Positions 1 to 11,918 of a stretch of 64,000 bases of DNA are shown here, one piece after another (the first letter of the stretch is position 1; each line of letters starts with the position of its first letter). The DNA lies in NCBI GenBank assembly GCA_013400975.1, contig WBMZ01003507.1, positions 1 to 64,000 of the forward strand. The letters are read 5' to 3'. A program made the position numbers and the translations under genes. The notes under the pieces are model-generated. The model was not told the origin of the DNA and did not search any database. It saw only the letters and a list, made by a program, of their open reading frames with translations. The DNA is from Atrichornis clamosus. Taxonomy: Eukaryota; Chordata; Aves; Passeriformes; Menuridae.

Positions 1-3000
1 GCAGTGACCAGGTGGCAGCAGCACTGCTGTACCAGCCATTCCCAGGGCACACCGGGCACTGGCCCCACACCAATGGCTCTTTGCCTCTGGGAGTGGGTCA
101 GGCTTTTATTGGTGATGTGTTTGAAGGCCACAGTCAGATCATTTCTGGTGCCAATACTCAGGCCAGCCCCCACTCCCTGTTCTGTGAGCTGGGGCACAAA
201 GGGGCTCCTGCCTGGGCAGCTTTGTTGAATCAGGCTGGTGCATATTTCTCTAACAGTGAGAACCAAAACCTCTGCCCCAGAGGACAGGCAGGAAAAGAAA
301 GAATTACTTTTTGTCAAATGATAGGCTCTTGCTTCCTTAAGAGCAATACAGGATCATCCCTTGGAACTCAAAAGCTGATGAAATTCCTGCCCTGTATAAC
401 TTCCAGGTTGCTAGAGAGTGAAGGAGTTGGAAATAACAGGACCCTGGAGACTTTGATGCTTTTCTAGAAATCTAATCCAAAAACTTCTCTCTGCCAATGG
501 CCTGTAGCAGGTGCTTCAGTGAAGATGCACTAAGACTTACAGGAGCTAAACAAGGGATAATGTTACTCTACCACTTCTACTCAGGGCTTTAGCCTAATCC
601 CCATTTAGCACAGTTTCACCTATACACTTGAGCACTGGAGTTTATATCCCCTACAAGCCTCTTTATTAAGTAGCTTAATTCTGCATTGAAACATCCAATG
701 ACTCTTTGCACCTCCCTAAATTCTGGCCCTTTGTAGGAACTGCCCATTTACATCACAGCACATCAAGGCTTTGGAAAAACTCCCTTTCTCTAGCAAGCAC
801 TCTTTGGTCTCTGGTTCAAAGGAGCATCTGGTCACAGGTCAGTGATTAACCAGAAGGCATCTGAGGAGGAACAACTCTTCAGGCAGGGCACATTTCCTCT
901 GGGATGGAGATAGTGACAGCTCTGTGGGATCACAGGGTCACTGATGGGGACTGGATGGGACACTGAGTCCCATGCCCTGATAGCAGAGACCCCTTACACA
1001 TCATCTCTTTCACATATTAAACAGACAGTGTTTTTATCTCTGGTATTGTGGCATGGATGCTGCTCTGTTCCCAAATCTTCTAGCTTTAATGGTTAAATAG
1101 TCTCTTATTTCCAGGATAAATTAATTCATGGTTAACATACGTTTTGCTCTTAGCCAACCATAGGCCCATATGGTATTTTTAGACAGCAATCAGATCATCT
1201 CTTGGTCTGTGATTTGCCAGACTGAACAAGCCAAACTCTCCCACTCCCCTTTCCTACAGCACATTCCACTTTCCCTTAATCTCTCAGTTCCAGTTCACCT
1301 TTCCTGGATGGGACTCACTGGAGTGCTGCTGCTTCAGACACAGCTGGCACAGATAGTTCCCCTCCCTTAGAAGATGACCTTCCTCTGACAAACCCTACAT
1401 CACAGGGCCCTTTCCACAGCTGCAGCACAGGGGCACTTCCCATCAGCAGCCAACACAAAAGGAAACGATCTCATTTGGTTTTAGCTGCTGACTCTTACTC
1501 TACTGTGAAAAAGTCTTGCTATCAGGCCAAGCAAGCACATGACCTCTCCCTTTATATTTTTACATTTTAGCAATGAATGCTGCGAACTGTTTAACACTGT
1601 TCACGGGATAAACTTTTTCCAACAAAAATGGTTTCGTTGCAAGTGCTCTGAGCCTGCTTGCTCCAATTCTGCCCATGGGTTTGGCTCACAGCTCCCAGGA
1701 CTCTGCCAGCCTCTTCACTGTTGGTTTTGGATGAACAAAAGAGTTGTTCTCCAAGAGCAGCTGTAGGAGAGAAAGAGATGTAGAGCCTTGGCTCGGCCCA
1801 CCTTAAGGGAGCTCCTCACTGCACAGTCCTCAAGGCTCCAAGGGGCAGGTAAAACACAGTAACAGAGCTGCTGAGCCCTTCTGGCATGTGGCTGCTGAAA
1901 GCCAAACCTTTGTACTGCCAGAACTGCAGGGTAACTGCTCCTCAGGCAGGTCTGGGAGGTATCACTGCCCCAAAGTCACCATCCCCACTTTGCTGGACAA
2001 TGAGCTCCACTAGGCCAACCTCCCCAGGGCTCCTCGGCAGCCTGTGCCACCCCACTGCCCTCTGGAGACGTGTGTTGCACAGAAGGACAAAAGCAAGGAC
2101 ATTGGCAAGAAGGTACCAAAAGTCTGACAGGACCAGTGCTGGGTTTGGTGCCAGAAATCCCAAAACACTCCTACTTTGAGCTTCTGTTCTCACTGATGTC
2201 CAGGGAAACATTTTCTCAGGAGCACTTCTTTGTGTATCCAAGGAATTCACACAAAGGCCCTTTGTTTGGTTTCACAGCAGCAACGCCCACTCCCAGTGCT
2301 CTGTATATTTGTGTGTTTTATCAGCAAATGGGTTTTTGGGGACAAAGTCTCTGTCTGAACGGGGAGCAATGCCCACCAGGAGTGCATGAGATGTCTGCCT
2401 GTGCAAAATCCACCAGTGACACTGCTGCCGGAGAGGCCGGGCTACCAGGGGACTGGAGGGAACAGCTCTGAAATCCACATGCCCAGGTTTTACAGATCCT
2501 TCTCCACCCTGCCTGGGTCCGAGAAAAGGCAGCTGAGCCTCATTAGTGAGGCAGCCAAGCAGGACAGGTAGCCTCAGGTTACACTAACGAGCCAATTAAA
2601 AGGACTTATAAAGGAAACTTGGCTGGGTAACAGGGAGGAGGGAGTCTGGCAGTTCTGGCTGGGGAGGCAGAGCTGTGCAGCTAAAGATGAGTTGCTGTGT
2701 AATTACTGAAGTTTTTTGTATTGTGCCATCGGGGAAGGGCAGCCTTAAAATATTAAAGATGGCTGATTTGGGGCTGTGAAGTTGTTAATTTGTCTCATCA
2801 GACACTGAAGTAAGCCAAATAGCAGTATATAATGATATTCCTGCCCTACCTGGCAGGATACCTTAGGGCATTTTGGAGTCCCCGTTTGACCCAACAGGCA
2901 CCCAGTGTCCCAGGATCCCACCAACACCTTGAGGCCTTCTGAGGCAGCTGGTTGGGAAGACTCCATCATACAGCAGTTCCCAGTCACCAGAGACTGAATC

Positions 3001-5504
3001 CAAATACACACCAGCACTTTACAGAAAACAAATTCCAACCCAAATCTGGCCAAGTTCTCCTCTGAGGACTGGAATTAAAATCTTTCAACTTAATCTAGTC
3101 ATCAACCTCTCTCAAAAATTTGGGGGATAAAGAGGATTATTGGGCTTTTCAGTCTGGGCTTGAAGCAATTTAATGATTATGCAAACTGCCCTCTTTCTTT
3201 GCAAATTGCAACTCGTACCTGAAACTACTTTTGATGTCTTGAAGGATCCATTCACTGTGATTTAATAGACTTGGGTTGGTGAAATTCCTACAAGATTCCT
3301 CCAAGTCTGTGCAATGGATCTTTGCCCAAGAGTTAGGGCGAGTTTGATGTATCTAGCCCAATGCCTGTTCAATCCATTGGCCAAAAACCAGTGCTCCCAA
3401 ACAATTCCTTCTGCACGTGCACTGCTGGAATCTGGTAAGCAGAAACAGCCCATAAAACCACATGATCATTTTTCAGCCATATGAGAAGAACACAGAGAGC
3501 TCTGTTCTGAGTTAAAGTCCCCAGCATTAGGCAGATAATCACAGTAGATACTTACACCAAGATGCCTCAACTGGAAAGAATCCCAGCTTAATGTGATGGA
3601 ACAGAGCTGCCTACAGGAGGCACAAACACAAATAGGTCCTGCAACACCTGACTGAGCATCAAGATTCATATTCCACCCGGATGGCTGAGATCTTCTGAGC
3701 CTGGGAATGGCAAACAGCAGACCCATGTTTGAGTTCAGCTCATCTGAATGATCACATGACAGAGGCAAATCACATCTGCATGGCTGGATATGGCTGAGAA
3801 ATGGAGCAGTTTCACTTTTCAAGTGGAAGACAAGAAAACCATAAGTTCTCACTTCATAGCTTTTTCAATAAAGAATAGACATAATCTTTTCCTATTTAAA
3901 CAGATGGATACCACTCCTACCTGGAAAAGAACATGCACTGCCTTTTGTAGCTGGATCAAAGTAAAGTTGAAAGGGTGTAATAAGACCTGCCAAGCAGGGC
4001 AAAGAAAACAAGAGGTAGTTCTGAGAGTCCTGGATTTGGGACTAGAAGGGGAGAGACAGAGAAGACTTGTTTTTACAAATCATTTCAAGGACTATCAATG
4101 TGAAGGCTCCTCAGTTCTGCAAACACAGAGCTTCCAGTACATCCATGGGGGTGTTGTCTGGCTGTCCAGCATGGAAATCTCCTAAACAACTTGCTGAACA
4201 TCCGTTTGCCAGGGGTCAATGAGTTCATCATGTAACAGAAGTCGGTGTCTGACCAAACAACACTGAAAAATCTCAGAGCTCTACTGGTCTAAGGATTTTG
4301 CAAAGCTGGAGTAAGATATTACAGAGGATCTGTGAAATACTGATCAATAATCTATACCGTCCTTCACTCAAGTCCTACAAACCCCATTATATTAACATGT
4401 TATCCTGCAGAGATGCTGAGGTTGTCCAAGGAGTCTACAGGATCTGGCACCCTAATTGCACCAATGTTACCCAAATTAGGCATCCTAAGTAATTGTGGTT
4501 TTTATAAATAGCACTTAAAATAATGGCAGAAATCAAAGCACCAAAAGGGGCCCTGAGGCAGCCACAATGAGATTTGGGCAATCCAGACCCAACTGCTCTC
4601 TCTTGTACAAATTTCCTGAGTAAAGAGCTAGTACACTGCAATATAATTGTGTCCCCAGTAGAAAATAGGGATAATAATTCTTCTTCATCTATTCTTAGTT
4701 AAAAATAAAAGAAATGTGGTGAGGACTTGGACAGTACCTTCTGATGCCAGCCGGTAACATTTAACTCCACACCCCAAGGGAACTGCTTGAGTCTCCATAT
4801 ATTAATCACAGGGAATTATAATCCAAGACCTCCCAGGCTGTTTAGCAGTACCTTTTGATGCAGGAGTGCAGAAGATGATTAGAATAAAGGCACTGCTGCT
4901 AATCCTGCCTCACTTCTACCCCAAGATCATCACAGTGATAAAAGAGTTACTGCTACTGAGAACCACCTTGGCTTGAAACCCTCTTGATAGAATTACAAGT
5001 GAAATAAGAAACTTTCAACTGTGCAGATATTGAAATAAACAGAAACAGAGTTTTAATATGAGATCTTCTGTACTTGACAAGGAAAAATTTCTGAAGACAT
5101 TTGAGACGTGCAATACTATTTCTTTGGTCTAATGTAGCTAATGTTTTCATTTGGTCTAATGGCTTTCCCTTTCACTGAGAGTTGTCAATTATTAAATCTC
5201 AGGGAGATCAAAAGAGACTTTGAATTAAACCTAAGAATTTTTTCCCCTCTTGGAAATGTTTTATGAATCTTTTTTTAAACATGAATCTCCGAGAAGATGA
5301 ACAAGGAAAAAATGGTCATCTGCACAGGTTTCAAGTAAACCAGAAACATACAGAAGCTAATGAAACATTAAGTGAAAATGTACCTATCTTTGGCTACTTA
5401 ATTTCCCATATCTTGGTCTTTGGAAGCAAAATGTAAAGAGAAGAGGAATAAATGGAGAGTTTTGAGAAGCTGACACAGAGGCAGCATTTCATGCAGATTG
5501 GTTC

Positions 5505-5533
5505 ATCTTCATGACCTGTTCAGTCATGAAGAT
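5505..5533. repeat. Small perfect hairpin (11-bp stem, 7-nt loop)
   Basis: ATCTTCATGAC at 5505-5515 is followed by a 7-base loop and then its exact reverse complement at 5523-5533. Pairing stops at both ends of the stem. It is too short to be a microRNA precursor and could be chance. No function is inferred. Confidence 0.5.
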
Positions 5534-6528
5534 CTAATCTCAACATCTTCTGACCCTTCTCCATAGTTCATTATTTTCTAATCACTTATGGCCCTTATTG
5601 AAGAATGCTCTGAGCTTCTCGGACTGGAACAAATCCATAAATCAAAGACAATAGCTACTTGGCTTTCTTTAGCAGCCTGTCTTTTCTTTGTAATCTTGTC
5701 CATCTGTTGAATTTGAAACTCACTTTGTGTGTGTGTAAATATACTGCTAGAAAAAAATTAATAAATGAGGGAAAATATTTCTAGTGCAGAATAAATTCTC
5801 CATTGACTCTCTGAGCTGGTGTGAGGCACCAACCTGGCACCCACCCAGGGAACTGAGATACCTACTGCAATCTGTTATCTTGCTGTTCTCCAGCAGTTTC
5901 TCACTGTTCCTTTGTTGATAAATAGTTTTTCCCCCATGGGTAGACAATAGGAAAAAGGAAGACTCACAAAATAGCAAACTGACTATTTTGATGGCTGTCT
6001 GTAGTTTGCGTTCAAAATTTTGCAATGCAAATTAAGAACACATGCTTATTAACCATCAATCTTTGTGTCGATTTCTGAAAGGAAGTAACAATCAAACTTG
6101 ATATTGTTTATTTTCTGAATTCCAAAGAGGGCTTTTTCCTCCTAATATTCAGCAGTAAAATCATCCCTATTGGGCCACAACAGTGTCTTCCAGATAAATT
6201 TCTGCTCTTTAAAGGAGATTACACGAGTGACATTTGCTCGAGTTATATCTCCCAGATCCGTAGAGAGCAATGCATTCAGACCCTTTAAAAAGGAGCACCT
6301 CCCAGGGTGTAATGGATTAACAAGGACTGAAACAACACCCAGGCAAAGTGGATGAGAGGGGCTATCACAAGACAAGATGAGAAGGACTTTCCTCTTCACT
6401 TCAGCTAGACAAATAGAGGCTACATTCTTCCACCTTCAATGACAAACTTGCCAGACTTGTCAATAAAAACAGCAGGAGCTAAAGCAGTGCACAGTGATGG
6501 GAAGATCTAATGTGCACTCTTCTCACCT

Positions 6529-6547
6529 GGGGCTGGGGGGGGGGGGG
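6529..6547 (+). repeat. Poly-G run with nearby G4 tract
   Basis: GGGG at 6529-6532 is followed by CT and then 13 consecutive G at 6535-6547. Runs of this kind can form G-quadruplexes on the plus strand and are often length-polymorphic or miscalled in assemblies. No gene context is visible, so a regulatory role is not claimed. Confidence 0.7.
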
Positions 6548-9131
6548 TGTCTTTTTTTACATATTTCTATTCCATCATTTCCCACATGCAGTACTACTGA
6601 CCAGAAGGGAAGACAGTGGGCAGGGCAGGGAAGCAGAACAGGCACAAAAGGACAGGGATGGGAAAATCTGCTTTTAACAAAAAAAAGTTGCAAAGAAGGG
6701 AGATATAAAAGGGCTGTGCGAAACTTGTCCTGCTCTACTTTTTCAGACATTATTTCCAAGCCTGGGCTGGTGAATAACAAAGGCAAACTTCCCAAAGCAC
6801 AAAGCAGCACAGACCTGATGCAGCAGAAAATTCCACAGCATCTGCACACACACTTAGTCTAACTAACAATAACCGCCCTTGTGAGGCTGGTAAATCACTC
6901 TCTCATAAAGGCATAGAAACACTTTCAAACTGGCATTTAGCTTCACCCCAGCCTGGTTTTGAGCTAGGTACCTTATCCTAGAAGCATGCTTGAACAGAAA
7001 CTTATTCAGAAGGAGATGATTTGATATATCTAAGAAAAAACATCTGTCTGGGATGGAATTTACTGACTAAAAGCACTGGAAAGCAATAAGAATCCACAAA
7101 AATAAAGATAACACAGCTCTAGAATATAGGCAAATATAAGACATATACTGTAAATGGATTTAAATTTTGGAGGCAACACAAAATGTTGTTACCTCACCTC
7201 TGTGTTCTCCTTATCCAGATAACTTATTGGGGTTTATTTGTGGCTGTCTAATATTTGATGACATTCAGACATCTTTTATCTCTCAATGCACAGCCAAAGT
7301 TGGCAGTGTTATTTAGGAGCTGAAAAATCAAGGGATAAAACACAAGTTGCTTTTAAGATCAGTCTCATTTGAAAGTATTTAGATAATTAATAGACAGATT
7401 TACTCTTCCTTTTAAGTTCCTCTTTGTTGTAAGCAAAACTGACAACGAAATTAAGCCTACTTGAAGTAATAGCAAAACAATAACTCCAAATACTCTTCCA
7501 CAGCCAGTTGCTGCACCTGTGTGAGCCTCAACACTTGTGTGGTGTGAGTCAGTCTGGCCCCTGAAGAAGCTGCATTTCTCCACAGCTCAGGGTAAAACAC
7601 AGCTCAAGTACTTTAGAGTTTTGAGACCTCTCTAGACAAAAAACACTATAAAAGGTGTGCCGTGTCTTGTCCTCTGTATTAAATCTCACTGTCAACAGGT
7701 CACCGTGCAATAACACTCCAGAGCAAGGGAGGAGTAAGGTAAAGACAGTCTGCTAAGAGAGGGGTGGTGCTAAAAGTACAGCTTATCATCCCCAGTGCTG
7801 GGTTATTTGTAAAAGTTCTGTCCTCTCTGAGGACCGGGAGGTTGAACAGATACATCCTGAAATAAATCAGACTCCTCTATCACCCATCACATCTTCTGAC
7901 TCTCTGTATGACACCAGTCATATTCTCCATCTTATCTTTTGTTGTATTTTTCTATGGGAAGTCAATAAAGAAGCTTTTCTTTCTTTGCTTATCAGCTACG
8001 CTCCTGGAACAGTTAAGAAAACACAACCCACTTCAGGAGACTATTTCATAGAATACAGCCTCACACACAGACTATCTCAGGCACAAAAGCAAAGACTGTC
8101 AAGTCCAGCTTCTAAAGAGCATATGAACGATAACTTCCTTTATATGCTTTGTCTGAAACCTTTTCCTGATTTAAAGATAGTTTGCACGTTTCCTTGGGGA
8201 AAAAACATTTTCCCTGTCTGGATGTAAAAAGCACAGACTGTCCTGAAGTGGCCCTGTGTCCCAAAGCTCACACCAGAGTGCCAACCTAAGCAATGCCAGA
8301 GGGACACCACACTAAGCGCAGTCTGAATCAAGCAAGCCCCCCATGGCTGAGGTGAAATTTAGATGAGTTAAACACAAATATTAAGATAGATCACTTTTCA
8401 ACTGTTCCCAAAAGGCTTTTCCAGGCTGTACCTCCACGGAGGGACCAAGCCATAACCCGGGGTCAGCGGTGCCATCCGTCTTTTTCCTGGCCATCCCAAC
8501 ACCCGAAGCAGCTCCTATTGTTTGAAGCTGCCACCTGTTCAGTGTGTCTGTCTGTGTCAGGGAGAGAATGAAAAGCAAGGTTATTAAAAAAGCAGTTTGT
8601 CTAAATAAGGGAGCTCATTATGTGCGCTATTTTTGTTCCTCAAATGTCTGCCTTCCTCTCTTTCCCTGGAGGTTTCTAGAGAAATCTGACAATCAGGACT
8701 GAGGTTCACTGTCAGCCTCCATTAGGCAAATCAACCAGGCTGGGGATGGGGGAAGGACGAGGGGAAAATTGCCCTAAAAGTGAGCTGATTCAGCACCAAT
8801 CATGTCTTTGTGCACGTACCCACTACCAGAAGGTGCTGGGCTTGAGGCCCTGTCCCCGAACCCGGCCCTTCCAGAGCTCTGCAGGGTGGCTGGGCCCCGT
8901 TCTCTGCCAGAGCCGCAGCGGGCAGCTCTCACCGCCCTGACACAGCAAGTGACCTCGGCGTGCTCTCCTGTCGCAGGGCCCCTTGCCACCTTGTGATTCA
9001 CGTGTAAAAGTGGTCTTCAGTACTTGAACTAAGGACACACGAGCCTGCAAAACAGGCGATTTTCCCCGAGAAGACGAACAGACTCTCTGGATGTGGAGCA
9101 TTAGATGTGACGTTTTGAAATCTCTGCATTT

Positions 9132-9151
9132 AAAAAAAAAAAAAAAAAAAA
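9132..9151 (+). repeat. Poly-A run, 20 bases
   Basis: Twenty consecutive A lie about 85 bases before the minus-strand CR1 end at 9236. There is no AATAAA signal just upstream and no recognisable retrocopy, so this is called a simple homopolymer and not the tail of a processed pseudogene. AT-rich sequence follows it. Confidence 0.75.
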
Positions 9152-9235
9152 TTGCCTTATTTTATTTTTCAATTTTCCTTTAAAAAATACTGATTTTTTC
9201 CATCAGCGATTTTATATGCATTTCATCAGTTTATC

Positions 9236-9300
9236 TAGAATCACAGCATGGGTTGGAAGGAACCTTAAAGCTCATGCAGTTCCAACCCCTGGTTGGAGGG
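9236..9300 (-). mobile_element. CR1 LINE 3'-end fragment
   Basis: The plus strand reads AGAATCACAGCATGGGTTGG, then GGAAGGAACCTTAAAG and GTTCCAACCCC. This is the reverse complement of the 3' end of avian CR1 retrotransposons, whose tail is built of ATTCTGTG-like octamers. Only about 65 bases survive, which is the usual severe 5' truncation of CR1. No ORF remains. The match is from memory of the family; subfamily was not assigned. Confidence 0.88.
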
Positions 9301-11565
9301 GGGCTCCTTATTTACGGAGTAGGAGCACAAACTGTCCTTCACAGAACAGAGGTCGAGTTTTAAGCAGAAAAGGTTGTGTCCCTTACATTTTTAACCACCA
9401 TACTCACAAAACAGGCCATTATTTCAAGGAAAAGCTCATCCCCACGGCATTGTCACTCATCCTGGTTGCACCTTATACATCTTCCAGGATCAGTCCTTAC
9501 ACACAGATGCAGAATGAGGAAGAAAAATGAGAGTCACCTGCTACAGAAGACATGGAAACATATAGAAAACTCTTTCCCCAGTTAGAAATAGTGGGGTTTC
9601 ACTGCAGCACACAGCTTTTTTCAAAACTGCAGCCATCAGGGTAGGAAGGCAGCTTGTACATTATGGTTTCCACAGTAATATCACTAAGAAAAAATATTCA
9701 TTTCTCCAGCTGTGAGATGTCTATGAACTGTAATCATGCATGTCTTCTTCGTCATAAAGCAGTTGTTAGGCATCATCAAATCAAATTCACAGTAAACAGG
9801 GAATTAAATTAAATTATATATCTCCTCACAATCACAGAGTCATTTAAATAAGCTCCTGACCCACAGAAAACATCACCAGTAAAGCCACAAGAATAAAATG
9901 GTATTTAGGAGCTTCCATGGCATCAGTGGCTTGAGGAATTTACATGTTATAAGTGCCAATTACCTTGGTATTATGCATGTCCTTGAGGTATTACTGTTCC
10001 AGGGTAACATTACATCCTTCCCAGAAACAGAGGGACCTGTCCAAAGTTTTAAATTAACTGGTGGAAACAGGATCCACATTTCTTGCTGCCCTCCCATCCT
10101 TGTCTGGTTATCCCTTCCTCTCCTCCGCACACTGCAGGAGACACTTGCAGACCTCTCTCTGAGAAACTCCTGCTTGTTGCTGAAGGCTTCAGACAGGATT
10201 TAAGTTTCCAGGGTCAGGAGCATTTCTCCCCCTGGTGTACTGAAGGTGCCTGTTATCCATTTCCTTACCGGATACCAAAGCAATGCGAGCCACAGAGAGC
10301 TACTGGGGAGAAGCTGGCATGAAGGAGGGGATGGGGAAGGGGCAAACATCCTCTGCAGGCAGTAGCAGAGCCCCAGACCATCCCTCAGCCTCCCACACAA
10401 GCTCCGGGGCAGGAATGCCACGAGGGAAGAAGGTCCTTACAGGAAATCCAGTTTCCCCTCAGCCAGACACCTTTGCACTCCAGAGCCTCAGGGCTCGGCC
10501 CCATTCCTGCCCTCAGGTGCTCCTCAGTGCCTCTTATCCCCAGGTCCCCAGGACACTGGTGCCACCTCCCCGTGCGGGTGACACCGGGGAGGTTGCACAG
10601 CCCAAGCCAAGCCGCTTCAGAGCCCCCTGCTAAAAACTTCCCAGCTCCTAAACACTACTCAAGACTAAGCAGGAGGGACTCAGCAATTGCCTGAAGCTGG
10701 ATCTGTACTGAGAAAAAACAACGTTTGGAGGATAAAGCCTGTATTTTGCCTCTCAGCGTGCACTTCTCCTCTGCAAAACCCACCCTATTCACACGTTTTG
10801 CACTCGTGCTTAATCAACTAAACCAGAAAATTAACAAAACTTTGATAGCACAGCTCGTGAGGGTCCTCTTGCACTTAAGGATTTCTAAATTAATATTTTA
10901 AAGCTTAGAATAAAAGCTTTTCAATATATTTAAGTGCTTCCAGCTCCGAAGTCCCAAACCAAAGCATTTCAGAGCATTTCAAGTCATTTGAAAATTTAGG
11001 TTCTTCCTATTAAGGAACCCAAAATTTCAGTGTTCTGGGCCTGGATTTTTTTATTTTCAGGAAAAGCACTGTTTCATTTCATGAGTTTGGAAACTGCTGC
11101 ACAAAACATCCAAGAAATAAAAACTGCAGCATTTGTTTTCCGTTAGCATAGCAGTGGAAAGCCAACCTTGCCTCCATCTTCGCTTATTTTTGACGGAGTT
11201 TCCATATCCTGCAAGTCAATCCCAAGGAACAGTCACATCCACCCAAGTGAGCAGGTTGGGGAGGGAGGAGGCTCAGCGAGCCCCACGGGGCAGAGCTGCC
11301 CCACCACGGGTGTGAGGGGCTCCAACAGCCCCAGAAAGAACAGCAAAGGCTCAGGTGCTCCCATGCCACGGAAGAGAAACCAAATTTCTCTCATATGAGA
11401 GGACACTGCTGCTGCACGCCTGTCAGAGCTGAAGCTTACAGGATAAACCATTCAACCTACGAGGAATTGTCAAAAAATGCAGCTAAATAGCAAACATATG
11501 TAAGTCCCAGGCATTTCCCTGAGCCCCACTTGTTCTTTTTTTAGCCTCAGGAGAAAAGCACATTC

Positions 11566-11603
11566 TTCTGCATAATTTATTTCTTCAGCAGAATTATGCA
11601 GAA
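11566..11603. repeat. Perfect 12-bp hairpin
   Basis: TTCTGCATAATT at 11566-11577 and its exact reverse complement at 11592-11603 are separated by 14 bases. The arms contain GCATAAT/ATTATGC, resembling POU or homeodomain half-sites. This could be a paired binding site or chance in AT-rich DNA. Confidence 0.5.
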
Positions 11604-11875
11604 AACTGCAACTAAATTGCTTTTCCTGATTAAAACCAGAGCATTTTATATTCTGCCCTCCCCCCCACTTCTGGATTATTTGATTTTTTTTTTTTTAATC
11701 CTAGAGCTTCTTCTTCATAAATGTAGCTCTCTTAATTTTGCCTGAAAGAAAACAAAGCCCCGCCTGCTCCTACCTTTCACAGCACATCCCCAGGTTTGGG
11801 CAGGACACCTCCCTCCCACTCTCCCAGCCTCCAACACTGAATTTGGGTCATGGCAGCTCATGAGCTGATTGTACT

Positions 11876-11918
11876 GGGGGGGTGTGTGGTTTCGGGGTGG
11901 GCTTGCTTAGGGGAAGGG
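11876..11918 (+). other. G-tract cluster, possible G-quadruplex
   Basis: G tracts are seen at 11876-11882, 11894-11897, 11899-11901, 11910-11913 and 11916-11918. One loop within the last four tracts is 8 bases, slightly longer than the strict G4 rule. Folding is possible but not shown, and no promoter or transcript is evident next to it. Confidence 0.4.

Larger units (their letters stand above)
1..9131. other. Gene-free unique noncoding sequence
   Basis: I see no coding exon that I recognise here. Open frames are at most about 150 codons, overlap one another on both strands and show no domain or motif. The content is mixed AT-rich unique sequence with short homopolymers. A 13-G run lies at 6535-6547 and an 11-bp hairpin at 5505-5533. 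TATA-like (7647-7653) and AATAAA (7964-7969) motifs occur about 310 bases apart, but without LTR ends, so I do not call an element. No CR1 tail, SINE head or satellite was noticed. The stretch could be intergenic or intronic. Confidence 0.6.

Noticed and set aside
7647..7969. TATA box and AATAAA about 310 bases apart, possible second LTR
   Set aside because: Spacing is too long for a typical short R region and no LTR ends, primer site or related copy was seen.
9000..9151. Poly-A as tail of a processed pseudogene
   Set aside because: No upstream poly-A signal, no coding similarity and no flanking duplication.
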